From positions 1 to 23,457 of the forward strand of contig CALELI010000118.1 in assembly GCA_937902455.1 (NCBI GenBank): a stretch of 23,457 nt of DNA, in the 5' to 3' direction. Shown here one piece after another: positions 22,428 to 23,457 of this stretch. The notes beneath the pieces were generated by a model, which was not told where the DNA came from, did not search any database, and saw nothing but the letters and a program-made list of their open reading frames with translations. This DNA is from an uncultured Prevotellaceae bacterium (GTDB taxonomy: Bacteria > Bacteroidota > Bacteroidia > Bacteroidales > Bacteroidaceae). Position numbers and translations under genes: made by a program. Numbering within the stretch: position 1 is the first letter of the stretch; each line of letters opens with the position of its first letter.

Positions 22428-23393
22428 TTACTCCCACTCGATGGTTGCTGGTGGCTTGCGTGAGATGTCGTAGACTACGCGGTTGACTCCCTGGACTTTG
22501 GTGATGATGTCGTAGGATACCTTGTCGAGGAATTCGTATGGGAGGTGTACGCAGTCGGCTGTCATGGCGTTGACTGAGTGTACGGCACGGAGTACGATGG
22601 CGTTGTCGTATGTGCGCTCGTCGTTGCATACTCCCACGCTCTTGACTGGAAGGAGGATGGCTCCTGCCTGCCATACCTTGTCGTAGAGTCCTTCTGCACG
22701 GAGGGCATCGATGAAGATCTTGTCGGCATCCTGGAGGATGCGTACCTTCTCGGCTGTGATGGCTCCGAGGATTCTGACTCCGAGTCCCGGTCCCGGGAAT
22801 GGGTGGCGACCGATGTGCTGCTCGTCCATGCCGAGTTCACGGCCTACGAGGCGTACTTCGTCCTTGTAGAGCATGCGGAGTGGTTCGCAGAGCTGGAACT
22901 TCATGTCCTTTGGCAGTCCGCCTACGTTGTGGTGGGACTTGATGGTCTTGGACTTGCTGTTCTGTGATTCGATTACGTCGGGATAGATGGTTCCCTGTCC
23001 GAGCCACTTGACGTCGGCAATCTTCTGTGCTTCTTCGTTGAAGATCTCGATGTAGTTGCGTCCGATGATCTTGCGCTTCTGCTCTGGGTCGTCGACTCCT
23101 TCGAGGTCCTTGAGGAACTTGGCTGATGCGTCGACTCCCTTCACCTGAAGTCCGTAGTCCTTATAGTTGGCCTGTACGTCTTCGAACTCGTTCTTGCGGA
23201 GGAGTCCGGTGTTGACGAATATACAATAGAGGTTCTTACCGATGGCTTTGTTGATGAGCACTGCGGTAACGGAGGAGTCTACTCCTCCTGAAAGACCTAA
23301 AACAACCTTGTCGTTGCCTAACTGCTGCTTGAGTTCCTCGACGGTCTTCTCGACGAACTGCTGCGTGGTCAAGTCTGGAAAATTTCTGAACAT
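22428..23393 (-). CDS. guaA: GMP synthase, ATP-pyrophosphatase subunit without glutaminase domain
   Basis: GMP synthase makes GMP from XMP, ATP and ammonia. This 321-residue protein has the PP-loop LSGGVDSS (34-41), GQGTIYPDVIES, HHNVGGLP, the RHPFPGPGLGVRI motif of the XMP-binding and dimerisation region, and the family's usual end PPATIEWE. The class I glutamine amidotransferase domain that precedes these in most bacterial GuaA proteins (about 510 residues) is absent. ATG at 23393 gives MFRNFPDL. An in-frame ATG at 23417 would add eight residues encoded by repeat units, so I reject it. Upstream is a heptad array, not a missing domain, so the gene looks complete. A separate glutaminase subunit elsewhere, or direct use of ammonia, is inferred. 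Confidence 0.93.
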   Translation of the reverse strand: MFRNFPDLTTQQFVEKTVEELKQQLGNDKVVLGLSGGVDSSVTAVLINKAIGKNLYCIFVNTGLLRKNEFEDVQANYKDYGLQVKGVDASAKFLKDLEGVDDPEQKRKIIGRNYIEIFNEEAQKIADVKWLGQGTIYPDVIESQNSKSKTIKSHHNVGGLPKDMKFQLCEPLRMLYKDEVRLVGRELGMDEQHIGRHPFPGPGLGVRILGAITAEKVRILQDADKIFIDALRAEGLYDKVWQAGAILLPVKSVGVCNDERTYDNAIVLRAVHSVNAMTADCVHLPYEFLDKVSYDIITKVQGVNRVVYDISRKPPATIEWE

Positions 23394-23408
23394 AGCGTTA
23401 TTTAATTC

Positions 23409-23457
23409 ATAATTCATAATTCATAATTCTAAATCCGAAATCCGAAATCCGAAATCC
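23409..23457. repeat. 7-bp-period array upstream of guaA, running off the window
   Basis: Seven in-phase heptads fill the end of the window: ATAATTC three times, TAAATCC once and GAAATCC three times. The array continues beyond the right edge. On the guaA strand the first set reads as GAATTAT, giving spurious in-frame ATG codons ahead of the real start. Confidence 0.8.

Noticed and set aside
23394..23417. Upstream ATG for guaA adding MNYELNNA
   Set aside because: The added residues are encoded by the ATGAATT heptads and do not belong to the family; MFRNFPDL at 23393 is the better start.

Overview
The window looks like a chromosomal segment of a Bacteroidales bacterium, most like Prevotella and its relatives. 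The grounds are the gene order and protein types of the division and cell-wall (dcw) cluster (a short Bacteroidetes-type FtsL, a meso-DAP-type MurE, an MraY with an extra loop, a long FtsA), start codons preceded by A/T-rich sequence instead of Shine-Dalgarno motifs, and promoter boxes of the Bacteroidetes form TAnnTTTG. The genus is an inference; no rRNA gene is present to test it.

Positions 1-525 are non-coding and hold hairpins, a mobile-looking short repeat, a pair of TTGTATACAA palindromes and a good Bacteroidetes promoter. From 526 to 16287 twelve plus-strand genes form a complete dcw run: rsmH, ftsL, ftsI, murE, mraY, murD, ftsW, murG, murC, ftsQ, ftsA, ftsZ, closed by a strong intrinsic terminator at 16313-16345. 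The enzymes make and ligate peptidoglycan precursors (MurE, MurD, MurC), move them to the lipid carrier (MraY, MurG) and polymerise and cross-link them at the septum (FtsW, FtsI). FtsL and FtsQ belong to the membrane divisome, and FtsA anchors the FtsZ ring. murF, ddl and mraZ are not in the run.

A minus-strand, three-gene restriction-modification-like operon follows (21323 down to 16374): a small methyltransferase-fold protein with a SAM motif but no NPPY, an Eco57I-like adenine methyltransferase with NPPY but an altered motif I, and a 932-residue helicase with an N-terminal GIY-YIG-type (T5orf172-like) domain. It appears to be transcribed from a TATCTTTG promoter near 21800 through a leader of about 470 bases that is dominated by nested inverted repeats. 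Upstream of that promoter is a four-copy, exactly 22-bp-spaced palindrome array. The window ends with a minus-strand guaA-type gene that encodes only the ATP-pyrophosphatase part of GMP synthase.

The most unusual general feature is the spacer DNA. Many junctions are filled by arrays of different short words that all have a strict 7-bp period, and most of the words contain a stop codon. Some arrays supply the stop or start codon of the flanking gene. A separate 33-base hairpin repeat ends both murG and ftsQ in two different reading frames. The candidates I would follow first are the structured leader of the restriction-like operon, the 22-bp palindrome array and the 7-bp-period junction arrays.
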